Below are positions 32,934-47,490 of a DNA stretch of 64,000 nucleotides, in pieces (the stretch's first letter is position 1; each line of letters begins with the position of its first letter). The notes under the pieces were generated by a model that saw only the letters and a program-made list of their open reading frames with translations, did no database searches and was not told where the DNA came from. Source of the DNA: Phalacrocorax aristotelis (lineage: Eukaryota; Chordata; Aves; Suliformes; Phalacrocoracidae); contig NC_134279.1 of assembly GCF_949628215.1 (NCBI RefSeq), forward strand, positions 57,688,266 to 57,752,265, given 5' to 3'. Both the position numbers and the translations under genes were made by a program.

Positions 32934-35900
32934 GCTTAACTGGTACCCAAGCAGAACATTTTAGGTCAGGATTGCACATGGTCCTTGACTGCTCTGTCTT
33001 GTTCAGTGAAGCATTGTTGGAATTTTTCTTGTATTGAATAGTCCCCCTGCACTTGGTTATTGCAGAGGATGGTCTGCATTGCATATCAATGTGCTGTGGC
33101 TGCAGAGGAGACCTGAGCTGGTCTCGTGCGATGTAGGTCAGGGTCAGAAACAACGTGGTTGAGCTTGGGCAGCAACATGCAGCCTTGGTAGTTTGGGCTG
33201 GTGCCATGTCAGGGATGGATCTCTGTGCTTTAGAATCAACATCTCTGTTGCTTCTAATGTGCTCCTGTACCTTAGCTGATGTTAACTTGTATTCGCTCTT
33301 ATTCTTACATTTGCAAGAATATATTTAAAAGAGAAGGCTTTATAGGTTAAAAATACTTAGCACCTGTGACAACAGTCACCTGTCCAGGCATTCTGTCCTT
33401 TGCATCTTTATTTTGTAATGTGAATAAAGTTATATGTAAACAACACCACTTGGACTCTACTATAGTGTTATTTTATAGCACAATAACTGAAGGTCTTTAA
33501 GCATTACTGTTGTACAAAGTGGCTTTGGGTTTCTGTGGGGCAAACAGTGTTGATATTTTCATCAAATTTAAGGGATTAAGATGAGGAGGAAGTTAAATAC
33601 TGTGGAAAAACGCGTTTGAATTGCCAAAACACAGACAGGGTTGTTTGAAAGATGTTAGGAAACAATCTGTTCTTTGTTACAGTTTTGGAGATCTTCAGTG
33701 AAAAAGAGGACTTTTTTTTGTTGTTTTTTGCACACCCTGAGGAATGCGCTCCCTTGTAGGTGGGGTACCTTTTGAATGCTTTTAACAGCCTAATTGGTGC
33801 ATAAACACCACCACCCTAAAGGCTGCTTTCTTAGTGGAAGGACTGTGCTTGTGTGGTATGCATTTCTGGCTGGATCCAAATGGGGGTGTTTTTGGAGGCC
33901 TCGTGCATTTTTTGTGGTGATCCTACGAACCAAATATTTGGAGCGCACACCCCTGTGGTGTTCCTAGGTCTTCTCTTTTGTCAATGATCTGTTGTTTGAA
34001 AGCTGTGTCTAGAAGAAAGTAACCGACTAACTCTTCCAAGTGTGGCTTTGACATATTTCTATGCTCTGCAGTTCGTAATATAAAGATACTACTGCAATAT
34101 GCTTTTAAGGTGTTCAACAGCAGTGTAAGCCAATGTAAGCTGGTGTTTTTGCCAGTGATGCCTTTGTAGGCAAGCTTCAAGTGTTAGACTACAGCGTTAG
34201 TGGTATGGGTTGATGCGTAATTGGACTTTTACATTAGAAGCAACTGGATGTGTTTCGTGATTTCTAGAGAAAGTAAGCATTCAGTTCCCTGGGGTGAATT
34301 TCCTTGATTAGCTTTCAGACTCTTTTTAACGTTCCAAAAGCAGCTCTTATCTGATAATAGAAAACAGTGCCTGACTGTTCAGGTTGGTGCTGACGAAGCA
34401 AGGAAGGCTCCCTCTTTCCCTCGTGTCTTGAAGAGGCTGGGCACCTCAGGTATGTGGCTTGTGAGGTGCTGCTGAGCATCTTCTCCTCAGTTCAGTTTGC
34501 TTCCCAGCAGAGGATCATACCGGGTGACTGAGCCTGGACTTTTTGCTGTATTTCCCAGCTGGTCCTTCCCTGGCAATGGATATGTATTTCTCTCTACCTA
34601 GCTTACGCTGCTGCAGGGATGCTGACAGTAGTTGTTCGCACAAGCAGAATAGTAATGCTTTAAGGATACCCCAAATTGTAGAAGAATCTAAACTTCTGTA
34701 GTGCTACCATTTAACTGTGGTACTGTGTACTACCTACAACTGATTTGTTGTTGGCTGGCTGTTTTTAAAGCCAGCACAAGCACAGAGGGACCTTTGCTGG
34801 TGTTCCGTTCTACTTTCATCAGGAGACTTTGTGGATGGTTATATACAACCTCAAAATGCAAACTCTTAGTGGAGAGCAATGCAGCAAAACATTCTTATGA
34901 TGTTCCTTATGAATAGCTGTATTCATGTGGGTGGGGTTTTTTGTTTGTTTGGTTTTTTCCTTTTTTTTTTTTTTTAGTCCTAGCCTGGGTTTTCTGTCAT
35001 TAATTAAATTTGGCTTTACTTCCCCCCCAACTTAAAGAAACCTGTCATTTGTTAGCTGGGTCAGCTGAACTGTGTGCACATGTGCCTTATGTGCCTTCCT
35101 TTCATTGTACCTGGAAGCTAGAGGTGTTTTTCCAGGGGCTTTTTGAGCCTTTTATGGTGTGGAGCCATTGGAACTGCACAGGAATTTCTGGTGTGTCTAT
35201 ATAGTTTCTATGCACTCTGAGCAACTGATCAGCAGTGACATATTAACTCCATGTTAGAGTTCTGAGCAGCTCAGGTATCAAGTTGTTGGGCTACTTGGGT
35301 CAGCAGCAGGAACATCAGCTCAATCAAAACAAACAAAAAAGCTAGCTAAAATACGCTGCAAACGGAAGAAAAGGACATGGGTTGTTTTAAAAGACTTAAA
35401 CCTTTTAGAAATATTTAGGGCAAAAGCCATCCAAAGTTCTGCCTCCTTGTTCTGAGCATTTTGCTCTGCAGCTGGCTGTATTTCTTTCAGTAGCAGCCCC
35501 TGTGGATTACAGTGCGATAGAACTTCTCAAGGTGGCCAGGATGACAGCTCTTTCGTTATGCTTGTGCAGTGTTTCGTCTTACGGAGATCTCTGTTTCTGT
35601 GCTGTAATATGTAGAAAGGCAATATCATAGATTTGTTATTTGGTTTTGTGTGCCCGCACCCCTCCCTGTGTGTTAAAAAGCAAGTGCCTGTGCATAGGAG
35701 TATCACACTGCAGTGTTTTGTGCAATGGAAAGTTGGCTTGTGAGTGTATGAACAGAAGTGAAATTGTTTTTTTTTCCTGCCCTGTGTATGTATATGATGG
35801 TGGACTGCTAAAGGTGCTTTACTGACATGCATGTCTTCTAGTTAGCAAAGGAAATTCGGTTTACGAAGGCTGGAGCAAGGGCTGAAAGCAGGGAGGTCCT

Positions 35901-38900
35901 GTCCTGGCTGCTGCCACTGATGGTGACTTTTGTCACTTTCTGCTGCTGTGATTTTGGGAGACCCCATGGCCATCTACTGCTGGGTTAAGGCTGCTTTACT
36001 TGATTGGAACAAGCCAGTGTTAACTTTTTTAGACCTGCCCAGACAGTGCACCATAGCTGAACTGTGTGCTATTTTAGGTAGGTGCATGAAGAGGGTGACT
36101 TGCGTTATCTGTTAATGGGAAGGGTGCTAATGCTTTGGAGGATTCCTGTCATTCTTGCATTGCAAGTTAGTCTGGGCTTTCACAAAAAGAGAGGCTTGGT
36201 GTTTATCACAAAAAACCAAAGGTGTGAGGTGCTCATGTGGCCTCATGTCCCACTATGCAGTAGCTCTCCAAACTGCCTCTCTTGGTTGTTGTCCTTGGGA
36301 CTGTTGTTGCTGAAGAATAAGTATATCACCTGTCTAGAAGGAGCTGCTTTCTTCACTGCTGGCTTGTGTGTTTTGGATAAAAATATGGTTAGGCATTTGG
36401 GTATATATCTTTCTTTTTTAAAGCTTCTGGTTGCCTTACACAATTCTTCCTCTTCCTGCTACTTCTGCCTTTTCTGAGCTCCAACAGGGACAGTCCTATC
36501 ATGGCACGTTTCTTGAGGATGCTGTAGCCAAGGTCAGTGAGTCAGGCTGGGCATCACTAAATAAGTACAAAAAAGAATTAGCTGGATATAATGACTGTCC
36601 CTCCCTAGAGATGTTTGTCTAAGCACATGTAAAAGTATTTGTGGACTGAAGTTTGCTTCAGAACCGTAGTCAGCATGCAGCATGGTGAGTGCATGGGAGG
36701 AGCGGCTTTAAGCTTAGCATAACCAAGCAGTAGTTTGAGTGCAGAGGGATGCCTCAGAGTAACTTCTCTGGAGAGAATGCAGTAAGGTACCACCTAAATG
36801 GTGAGCAGTTGTGGTTCTTTCAGACATGACTTAACGTGTTCAAGTACAGAGGGAGGAAATATTTGAGAGCTTTGCAGTGTGCTTTTCGGAAGATAATAGT
36901 AGATATTTCAGCAAAGCTCATGCTAGGAACTTTCTAAGGAAAGACTTGCTGTGAAGAATGTTCCAGGAGGCTTAGTTCAGAGGTGCAGAAGTGAACATGC
37001 TGCAGTGTCATTGGCAAGGATCATGCCTCTGGCTGACATGTGTCTCATGGTGGACACTTGTGATTTCTCCCTGTTTAAACTAGTTAGTCTCATTACATTG
37101 GTAGGGAGGAAGTTGAAGTACTCTGTTTTCCTTCAGTGGTGTTGAAATTAGTTGGATTTATGACATCAAGGGAGGAATGTAAGCCATAAGTAGAAAATGT
37201 ATTCCAGTTTTGCTGTATCTAACAAGCTCTTATTTTTCAAATTTATTACACTGGGTAACGTTATGCTTTACCAGTCTGAGGTAAGTATTTTAGCAAAACT
37301 GAGTGCTTATTCACTGGTTTCCACGTCTCACTGAAACTCGGTGCTTTGCAAGTGCTTTCTGTTCCACTGAACTTCTGTTTTCTTTATTTTTTTGGACTAC
37401 TGCCTGGTATTGCCATTTCATGCTCTTGCCATAAAGCGGTGCATTAAAACAGGATGCCTTTGTCTGTGCTCAGGCGCCACTGTTTTGAGGGGGGTTAGTT
37501 GGCAGGAGGGAGCGGGTGGCTGATGCTTACAAGCCCCCGGAGGAGCCAGGCAAAATGGTGCCCATTCATGGGGCCCTGGTAGTAAAGTATACCTTCCCCA
37601 GTTTTCCCTGCTGTTTTACATTGGCTCTGCGAGTATCTAAGCTGTGAAGTGCTCCTGGCTCCTGATGCTCAAGGATATTTTGGGTAGTTGAACATGGAGT
37701 GCCTCCGCCATCTTCCCTGCAGTCTCTGGGCAGCAATGAGGGCAGGGAGGCCCTGTGCTGTGGGGCCACCGGTGAAATCCCGCTTGTCCCATTGCAAGCG
37801 CTGCTGAATCCAGGCTGACCCTGTGCTGATGAAGCTTTGGTGGTAGGAGCCTTGTGCCCTGTGGTAGACAGATTCAGAGAAAGGTGACATGGCTGAGACC
37901 GTGTGGTCCTTAGCCGTAACTCTAGGGAGGCAAGTGCGATTGCCTTGGCTGTCTTCTGCTGCTTCTGGCCTGAGGGTGGTGGAAGAGGAATGTAGCAATG
38001 GACGGCTCTTGCTACGCTGTGTTCAGCGATTCCTTTCATCTAGGTTTTTTTTGGGCGCTCTCACTACTAAATCCGCAGTAGTCTTGCTGGAGTGCAGTAG
38101 TTCTTGAAGTCCCATGCAGTTTCACTTGGGAATTGTGGATATATGAAGAATTTGCAGCAGACGGGGAGGATTTCCTCTGTCCTTGATAAAAATAGTCTTT
38201 GGCTAAGGAGGAATCGCAATTCCCAGAAACTTAACTCGATGCACTGGGAAAAAATTGGCCTGTTGGGAAGTGCTTGTTGCATACTTGCTTAGGAGCTCCC
38301 AGAGGGCAGGTGGGGGGTACTGTCTCTGACAGCCGAAATGCCGAGAGGAGAGTAGCTGTGCGTGGGCTGTGGGAGAGGAATATTCCATAGCAATCAGCTG
38401 TTGTTGGCTGTGGATTAATTTTCTGAGAATTTCGGAAATTTGTCTTGGATATTTGGGGCTAAAGATTAACTGGTGTCTGGAGCTGGTGTCATCTTCAGAA
38501 ATGAAGACTAGCAAAAGGAGGGAAGTGAGTACCTGAGATTACATATATTTCTGATGTTAAAATCGACATTTTATACATTGTAAGAGAGATAAATTGTTGT
38601 TCTGCTTTGCAGTTCCCCCTTAGAAAAAAATTACACTTTCTTTGAGCTCTGATTATTTATTTACAAAACAGAGCTATTATGTTGTCCTCCTTGATGTTGT
38701 ATTATCCCAGATTAGTCCAGAGGCATGTATGCATGAGGACTTAATTGGAAAACCCATAAACAGGCAGTGTGGATGAGGGAGCTGGTGCTGCTCATGCTGG
38801 CCCTGTAGTGTTTATAGCAAGCAGAAGCTGTAGTGGGACCTGCCTGGCTATACGGTGTTCCAGAGATGTAGGGTGACTGTATACTGCAGTATGCTGTCTG

Positions 38901-41900
38901 GTGCCCTTTTCAAATTAATAATGAACAATGCTTCCTCTTGTTGTAACAGTACCATACCCCTGCAGCAGGTGCCGATTCTCACAACTTATCTGGTCCCTGA
39001 TTCTTTCCAGGTCAGGAGGAGAACAAAGTTGTTGTCCCTATTTCCCCTGCGCAAGTTGACAGGTAAAATGATGTAACAGCAGAAGTGCAATTTTGACAAG
39101 TTTTGCCAGGTGGATAATGCATACCAGACTGGTTTTGCTACTAGGTCACATTAAACAGGGTAATTTAAATTAATGTATTGTTGCTGTGTCAGAAAGGACC
39201 TCCATCTCAAATTAATCAGTAAAGGTTTGACTCTATTTAAGTGAGTAATATGCTTGCTTATTGCTTCTTCCTACTTAAAAAAGGGTTGTAGTGAGTCTGC
39301 TGTTACCGACCATGGGGAATGAAAACATTCAAAATATGAACTGTGGTCCTCTTACTTAACCAGTTACCATAGAAATCCAAATAAAGAATGCTCTGCAAAT
39401 AGTGTAAATATAGCACTTAACTTTCACAGCTCTCACTTTCTTAAAAAGACATGCCATTGTTCAGATTTCTGTCATAACTGATCAGTAAGGGCTACTGCAC
39501 ACATTCTGAATAAAATTGCTGTGAAAGTGCTGTATTTACACTATTCACTAAGAATTCTCAGTATCAGAGAACTTTTCTATTACTGATTTTTTAACATGAA
39601 TTTGTCGTTGAGATTGGCTGTGGTAAATGAGACCAGAAAAAGCTGCTTTGCATTCTTTGTAAGAGCTTGCAAAATGCTCAAGATTTTATGGATGATGACT
39701 GAGTTGCCTACAGAACTGTTTCTATAATTCCAGAGGGAAGTGTGACACAGTGACATGCAGGGCAGCCAGCTTAAAGCTGCAGCTAGAAACTCGGGAAGCA
39801 ACAAGATGTCTTGTCTGGAAATGTGCTGTTCTTTAGGGACCACTCTGACTCTCCCCTGATCTGGCTTTCTCACTCAACTCTTTGCATAGCCTAAGAACGG
39901 GGAACGGAGGCGAGCTGGCTTTTGGGTGTCTTTGGCCTCTGCAAATGCATGGTCTGACTTAGGGCAAGTCGGTGTGTGACCTAATATCCTTTTAGGAGCT
40001 GAGAGCTATTGCAGAGTAAAGCTGCTCCACGTTTCCCCCGCTGTCCTTAGGAAGATGTATTATGCATGTCTTATCTAGTGGGACCTGATGGTATTTTCAC
40101 TACTTCTCCATGTTTTCAAAGTAAATATTAAGACTTTTTTTTTTAAAGCAGTCACTGTGGTTTCATCAGTTTTCATCTGTTTCTAGTCATCTCATATAAT
40201 GTAAATTGCTTTCGTGTTCCACTGATACTTTTTTTAAAATTTTTTTTTCCTAGGGCTGTCTGGCTGGTAATAGTAACCTCCTTGCAGAAAGAGAGCTAAA
40301 CATGTAAGAATTTTAAATAAGTTTCCATCTGGTGTTGTTTTTGGCTTGGTAACAGGAATAAAAATGTTTTGTGTTTTTTACAAAGTAAAGGATTTTTTTT
40401 TCTCCTTATAATTAAAAACTGAATCTAAAGAGCAAAATGGAAATTTACAGATCTCTGGAGCCGGGTCACTGAGCTGTGCCCTTATATCAGCATGCAGCTG
40501 AAGGAAACCAAAAAGCATCTGCATCATGTGATAGGTAGGCAAACTGGGGATTTTTATGGGCAAATCTCAGCAATGTAGCTGTACGCCTAAGATGCAGTGC
40601 TCTTGCAGGTTTCTAAATTAACTTTACAAGTCATCTGTAATTAAACCAAATATAGTCCCATGCCTACATCACGTTCGGGTGTTGGACTGTCCAGTACTTC
40701 TTTGGGTGTTGGCATTCCAATAGCTGCTCGACATCCTGGTGCAGGTTTGGAGAAAACCAGGCAGCAATTCTGGATGGGGAGGTTAATGTTACTTTCTTGA
40801 AATCTTCCCCCCCCGCCGCCCCTTTTTCTTTTCCTTCTCACTGCTGTCACTTCTCACCTTGTCCTGGTGTCTCTGGCTGGGTGAGGTGGTTGCTACTTCT
40901 TGTCTAGGGAGCACCAAGGCTTTTGCAGACATTCTCAATTTTGCTGCATTTGTCCAGAAAATGCAGGCAGCTTTTCAATGGACAGGATGATGTTACATGA
41001 GGACAGTGCTGGGAGGTCTGCTCTTCTTCCTCAGTGACTGTGGTGTTATTCGGTGTGGTTGGTGCTGGTCTGTTGCTGTCCTTTGGCTCTGCACTGTGCA
41101 TGCTGCAGAAGTGGCCTTGGAAGGTGCTTCAGCTCCATGTCACTCTAGTCTGGTCTGACCAATATACCTAGCTTGAGGTGCCTTCGTAGGGAAATCACAT
41201 CCCTTCCTGTGGAGGACTGGTGCCTGAATGTACCTCTGAAAGTGACATGGAATAATACAGGCATCGCTCACTGTGGCTGAGACCATTTCTTTTTGAGGTC
41301 AAAAGAATCTGTAGGACGTATTTATTATTCAAGGAGTATTTGATAATGTTTCAAGTCTGTTTTCTTGATGTCCTGCCAAAAGAGAAATAGTTGTTTCAGT
41401 AGCAATTTTATCAAATTTCTGTGATAAGAAACTGATCTGAACTCAGTGATATTTTTTTAATGGCTCTGCAATTTTGCTCTATTTTTCCCATGTCCTGCTT
41501 TCTAAAAAGCCTACTCAGCAAATCTAGCAATTATATCAGTTGACTATCGGCTGTGTTTTTAGATGCTTACAAAAATGTAGATGGCAGAACTTTATCTAAG
41601 CAATTCTTTCCTTAGATTTGTGCTAATATGGTGTTTCATTTCTTTTCCATCACTAACTCAACAAAATTGAGAGCAGTTCTCACTAAGGTGTAATGTGACA
41701 AAGAAAAGTTGACTTTAGATACAGCACTGTCAAGTAATTACAGTCTAGTGGGCTCATATAAATGTAACTTGAAATATACTTAATTGCATTTGAAACAATT
41801 TCACCGTCAAACTAATAGTATAGTTTTTGGATGTTGTTTGACTGCTTGTAGCTATTGGCTCTTCTTCTTTTTATCCTCACAATTTTTTAAAGATTCTTTT

Positions 41901-44900
41901 TTAAAATTTAATATTTAATTATTTAATAAACTTGTTAATTTTAGTTTCTTCAACGGTTACCAAAATTCAAACATTTCTAGTTTAAGGGCTCTTCCATATT
42001 CCCCTCTTCAAAGGAACAAAACAGCACAGAATTGCTAAACTGAAGGTTAGAAAATACAGGTGAAAAATTTACAAGTCCCCAGCTTCTGACTTCAGTGAGA
42101 GCAGGGAGGTCAATGTGAGATCTACCTGCACTACTCACGAGCCATGTCCAGGTACACTGGACATGCCTTAGCATGCTGATGAATGAGGTGGAGTTATGCT
42201 GCTTTCAGAGAAACAATACTGCTTTTTTCTGTATTTATTTTTTAAATTATCATAACTAGCAGTGTCAAGTGAAATCACCAAACTTTGCAGCCCTGTAGTT
42301 TTAAGAACTGTATGTAGGTGTGTAAGCCATTCAGTTTTGAGTGGTGCAGAAATAAAAGCTTCAACTTAATTTCTTCTGTTATAATTGAAAGTAAGAGAGG
42401 ATGAGTATATATGGGTACAGAAGGTTTTCTGGTAGAGGAGTTATTGCAGAATGAAAAGCATCCTTTTAGGCTTTGGGCAGAATGAAAATTAATATTACAA
42501 CTAAGGTAGTGAGCTACTTCTGGAAGTGGCTATCCTTAATCCTTTTTTGTTTGTTCGGGGGTTGTTTTCACATGTTGTGTGATATGGCCCTGCCCTCTTG
42601 TTTCAGCCATGCCAGGGGCATTTTTTTTTTTTGTGTTAATATCAGTCACTGGGAGTTAAATACACTGTCTGTGTTCGTCCTACTCCTTCTAACCCCGTGT
42701 GTGTTCTGCTGGGTTAGCTTCCTGCATAGGCTCCCTGCCCAATTGAATGGGTCCCAGAACAGGCGCAGGAGGATCAGGAGGCATGAGAAACCTCGCCTTA
42801 GGCCCAATATGGCTGGGGGGGCTCAGGGTGTGCTGAGCCCACCAGGGAAGTGTGAACCCCACTGAGCAGAAGTGCTCTGGAAATCCAAATTAAAGCATTT
42901 CTTTATTTGGAGGGGGAAAGGGGAGAAAGACCCATTGCAGAGAAGCAAAACTTGCATGGTTCTTTTGTTTCACTGGATGCAGCAGTCTCGGATTTTGGGT
43001 GCAGTGGGTTTTTTCAGAAACACCCCAAGAAACTTCTGATAGGGGAGATGTGATCTGTCAGGACTCTTGTGAACTGGAATTATGCAAATTGAAGACAGAC
43101 ACTGGAATGCCATGGGTATTCATCTCCATTCAGCGCTTCGTAGTAGGTAAAAAAGCAACTTTTTACTCTTGAATCCTTAGTATCTCATCATATATTGCCA
43201 TTGCTGCTGTTTCTGATGTGTGCTCCTGATTGGCTAGTAATCCTGTTGCTTACTTTATGACACTGTTGTAGGTGTGAATTCCCAGAGGTATTAGTCCTCT
43301 GGGTTTCCTTTCAGGTGTGATGAGGAGGAGGCTGACTTCTGTTGCACGCTTACAAGAAACAGTACTCCGAGAGATTGCCTCTTGCCTGTGTAGAATCTGG
43401 CTTCTCCTCCAGCAGCAGGGTGGTTACTGTCAGGGTGTTCCCCTGACAATTATCATATTGATTACATGGTGCAATTTCCTTGTTCATGTTAAATTGCAGC
43501 AGTTCTGTGCCACTTCCAGCTTAAGGACCTTTGGCACTAGTTTGGCCTTGAGTTTTGCAGACATCAGATATGCTATATTGTAGTGATCTGTCAGAAAAGA
43601 AAGCACTGCAAAACTTGAATGGAGTTTGAGAATGAATGTTTCTAATACTTCTCTAGTGTAAGCATTGGCAGTATAAAGCTTTTGTGCTGTGGAAGACTGC
43701 TGCAGCTGGTATCAGGTTTAAATCAGTCATTGTGTTTGACAGCTATTCTGACAGCTGGTACTCACAGTTGGGTATGCTGCAGCATCATCATCATCTCTAG
43801 GGAAAGCTAAGATGTTGTGCCTGAGCTCAGGTCTCTCCCTTTCACCATGAAAGATTTATCCTTTCATGGAACTTTGCATCAGTGTTAGGTGCTTTGGAAA
43901 AGCCTGTATAAGTAGATGCATTTTGATAATGATGTTTAATTCTTGTAGCTGTTGACCTGTAAGGATCTGGTTATGTCCTGTAAGACACTGAGTGTCATCT
44001 CCTGCAATTGCTAAGGGAAAATTATGATTCATGACACCTTAACAATTGATCAATCTTGAGCTGTTCTTATTATTTCTTGATCTAAAAGAAGTTGGCTTAA
44101 TTTGCTGCATGTTTGCTCACAACTCAACCATAGTGTAGTAAAATGAGTGAGGATTAAAACTATCCTGCTTTAGACGTCTTGCTGTTGGAAATTGCTTCTG
44201 TGGGTTGCAGTGTTGATCACTAATGAGCTGGTGCAGTAGTTACTCAAAAGACTAGCTCTGTTAGGAAGATGATACCTCCTTACACGCTCCAGTCATAGGC
44301 TCGGATATGTACATTAACCTGTAGTTCAGCCTCAGGTTTATTGTTGTTCACAGTTGCATTCCACCAAACAGATCAACTGAATGGGTTGCTTTAGAACAAA
44401 TGCTGTTGGGTCAGGACCATTTATAGAGCCTTGGGTTTTCTATGAGTTAAGATTAATCCTAGCATTAGCTTTGTGCTTCGCTCAAATGCGGGTATTTATT
44501 ACCTGTTTATTCTTATGCATTGGAACATTAAACTGATACAGTAGACTTGTTATTAGCTAGCATAAATTGCTGCTTCGTTCATCACATAAAACAAATGATC
44601 TTTATATAGCTGCCTTTTTGTTTAAGTGCCTTACCTTTATCTGAAATGAAAGAAACCATAAGAGCACACAATAACAGTATAGCTTAGGTTTACTGATGAT
44701 AATGTGTAGTTGCATATTATCTTTTGTCAGTGGCTCTGGAGATGTCTTGCAGACTTTCAGCAAGCCTCTCCTGTCCTGGAAATTAGGAGTTAAGAATATC
44801 AGAAGATGGTGTGATTCCAGGCAGCAAGCTGCATCACAGCAGTAGGTGACGCTAGGCTCTTCACTCATGTTGCCTGCCTTGAGTGGGCAGGTTTGGCTGA

Positions 44901-46778
44901 ATTCCTGAAGATCCATCTTATCTTGCAGCGGCTTTGATGTAAGAATGGTTAGCCTGAGTCTCCTCTGACTGTTGAGGTGTTCTTATTTGTGAGTAATAGG
45001 TGATTTCCATTTTGTATGGCTCTTACTATGTCTCATTTGCTGGTTTATCACTTTCTTGTATCTTGCTGTGCTTCTCTGGTTTGGAAGTTGTGTAGAGGAG
45101 ACCACCTCTGACTTTGAGTTTTATGCACAGGACATACCTCAATGGAGGGTCTCTAAGCAGTGTTAAAACGAGTTATTAATACACTCATAAAGGATGTTAC
45201 AGGTTCTCTCTTCGGGGTTGTTTTAACACACCTGTCAAAAAGCCACTGGTACTAGTTGTGGTGGTTGTGGTTTTTAGTAGGTTTGTAAACCATCCTACAG
45301 TGGGCTTAAGCAATTTGTACAAGGCCCTTCTCACTGTTACTAGTAAAATAAAATCCTTGATCTTCCATTCTCGAAGCTGTTACTTTCTTTAGCCTCAGCT
45401 ATGATTTTTCATTAGCTTAATAGTTAAAGTAATCTTGTGACATTGTTTCAACTGATACATAAAAAAATTAAATACAGATGCCTTTCAGTATTAGGTATGC
45501 TGTAGCTAACTAATAGGAATACACACCACACAGCAGCATGGTTGCAGGTATTTACCTTTTATGGTACTTGAGGTGGTGATTCAGCCTAAGGAAGTCTGAG
45601 GTTTATTGTAATTCCAGGTGTGCTCTCTTACTGTGCAAATAAAGGAAATGTTACCCTTGCTAAACCGCATCTCTGAAGAAGACACAGAGGCTTGAGAAAC
45701 AAGTTTTAAGTGTCAAAGAAGAATCTGGTCTTAGAGCACTATCAGGTGAAACAAAATAGCTTATTGAAAACCTCTACAGGATCTCTCTTTTTTCCAACTG
45801 TAATCACTGTTCTTATGTTTCGTTATCTCCAGTAATCACCATTGCTTTTTTCTTTTTGCATAAAACTTGACTGCCACCTTTCTTCTGAACCGGGCCCTAT
45901 TGTATGTATATACAGGTGAATAAGCTACATTCTGTGCCGTGGGGAAGGTTTGCAGTAAAAAGGTGTGCGTACTTGACTACTTTAGATTTAGTTTCTAGCT
46001 GTTTTTTTTACTTAGTAAAACTTATTAAAAGCTTTGCTTGTGTGATAGACAGATTGGAAGGAAAGTGTTTTCCACAGTTATTTTTAAAGGAGTTGCGTTT
46101 GTTGTAAATGTGCGAAGGCAGCACAGTATTTTAAACTTTTATGGTACCTTGTATCTTCATCAGGTCAAGATAGGCCTTGTCTAAGTTGGGTTAAATTATA
46201 CCATCGGTCGTGTTTCATGCATCAGAAAATTGATGTTAATTTCAAAGCAACAGTTGTACTTTTTAAATGAAAAATGGTAAACAATGGAATTTTTAGTCAG
46301 TTCTTATAACCTAACCTTTCCTCACAGCTGGAGAGAAAATGCAGCATATGTTTGGAAAAGGCAGACTGCTAGGCTGTGTGTTTGTATTTACAGGCAGATG
46401 CCCCCTGTTTCACTGTGATATGTAGGTTAAGCTCCAAGAAGAAAGTTTTGAGGTAGCTGGTTAGACTATCAGCAGTATAAGCACAGTTTGGCTTGTAACT
46501 TGCTGAATGGTGCTGGAGTTCAGAAAGGGCAGAAGGCAAGCATGGTGCTGGCTGCAGCTTGGGCCGCTGGGGATGCCTGGCAGCACCTCGGTTTGTTGGG
46601 CCTCTGTGACTGTACTGGGTTTGTGTGGCAAGGTTTTGGTAGCAGGGGTGGCTTCTGTGAGAAGCTGCTAGAAGCTTCCCTTGTGTCTGATAGACCCAGT
46701 GCTAGCCGGCTCCAGGACGGACCCACTGCTGGCCAGGGCTGAGCCCATCAGCGATGGTGGTAGCGCCTCTGGGATAAC

Positions 46779-46788
46779 ATATTTAAGG
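46779..46788 (+). promoter_or_regulatory. LTR TATA-like box
   Basis: ATATTTAAGG lies about 170 bp into the LTR, in the position expected for an LTR U3 promoter, with the likely start 25-30 bp downstream. Activity is unknown. Confidence 0.45.
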
Positions 46789-46986
46789 GGCAGGGAGGGA
46801 GGGGAACCAAAGGCAACTTCAGCCAGAGAGAGCAGTGAGGACACATGAGAGGGACAACCCTGCAGACACCAAGGTCAGTGAAGAAGGAGTGGGAGGAGGT
46901 GCTTCAGGTGCAAGAGCAGAGATTCCCCTGCAGCCTGTGGTGAAGACCATGGTGAGACAGGCTGTCCCCCTGCAGCCTGTGGAGGT

Positions 46987-47292
46987 TAACGGTGGAGCAG
47001 ATGTCCACCTGCAGCCCATGGAGGGCCCCACACTGGAGCAGGTGGATGTGCCTGAAGGAGGCTGTGACCCCATGGGAAGCCCACACTGTAGCAGGCTCCT
47101 GGCAGGATCTGTGGATTCCATGGAGAAAAGAGCCCACGCTGGAGCAGGTTTGCTGGCAGGACTTGTGACCCTGTGGGGGACCCATGCTGGAGCAGGCTGT
47201 TCCTGAAGGACTGTGCCCCGTGGAAGGTGACCCATGCTGGAGCGGTTCATAGAGGACTGTCTCCTGTGGGAAGGACCCCACACTGGAGCAGT
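46987..47292 (+). repeat. Degenerate ~50-bp tandem repeats in the LTR
   Basis: A CACGCTGGAGCAG-like core recurs with starts at 47,029, 47,082, 47,135, 47,183, 47,233 and 47,279 (spacings 53, 53, 48, 50 and 46), with a weaker unit near 46,987. Between cores lie variants of 'ctgtggaccc...gtggga'. This looks like an old internal expansion in the LTR's ancestor rather than a local event. Confidence 0.8.
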
Positions 47293-47490
47293 GGAAGAGA
47301 GCAAGGAGGAACGAGTGGCAGAGGCAATGTGCGATAGGCTGACTGCAAACACTGTTCCCCAGCCCCCTGTACCGCTAGGGAGGGAGGAGGTTGGGAAATC
47401 GGCAGTGAAGTTACGCCCAGGAAGAAGGCGGGGGAAAGTGTTTTTTAGATTTGGTTTTATTTCTCATTAACTTACTCTGATTTGATTGGT

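Larger units (their letters stand above)
28851..46605. other. Intronic-type sequence, 17.8 kb
   Basis: This is the largest stretch without a recognisable element. It includes an A/C-only tract (31,119-31,177), T25 (32,909-32,933), T15 (34,961-34,975), several more T runs, an 8-bp hairpin (43,281-43,303) and a somewhat GC-richer zone (37,480-38,000). The longer frames (29,493-30,056; 37,566-38,039; 42,473-42,865) have no domain, no supporting start context and no clear splice structure. I see no tRNA B-box or snRNA-like sequence. Confidence 0.5.

Noticed and set aside
37566-38039. 157-codon - strand frame
   Set aside because: Lies in a somewhat GC-richer patch, has no recognisable domain and overlaps another unrelated frame. 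No splice or promoter support.
39940-40040. Possible MIR-type SINE (phrases 'gacttagggcaagtc', 'tgtgtgacct')
   Set aside because: The phrases are in the wrong order relative to the MIR core and the flanks do not match.
42473-42865. 130-codon frame with hydrophobic first half
   Set aside because: Begins at TTG, hydrophobicity follows from a T-rich + strand including T12, and there is no family resemblance.
46819-47352. 177-codon - strand frame and overlapping + strand frames rich in Ser, Pro and Gly
   Set aside because: They lie wholly inside the LTR and their length comes from its ~50-bp tandem repeats. Not host or viral proteins.
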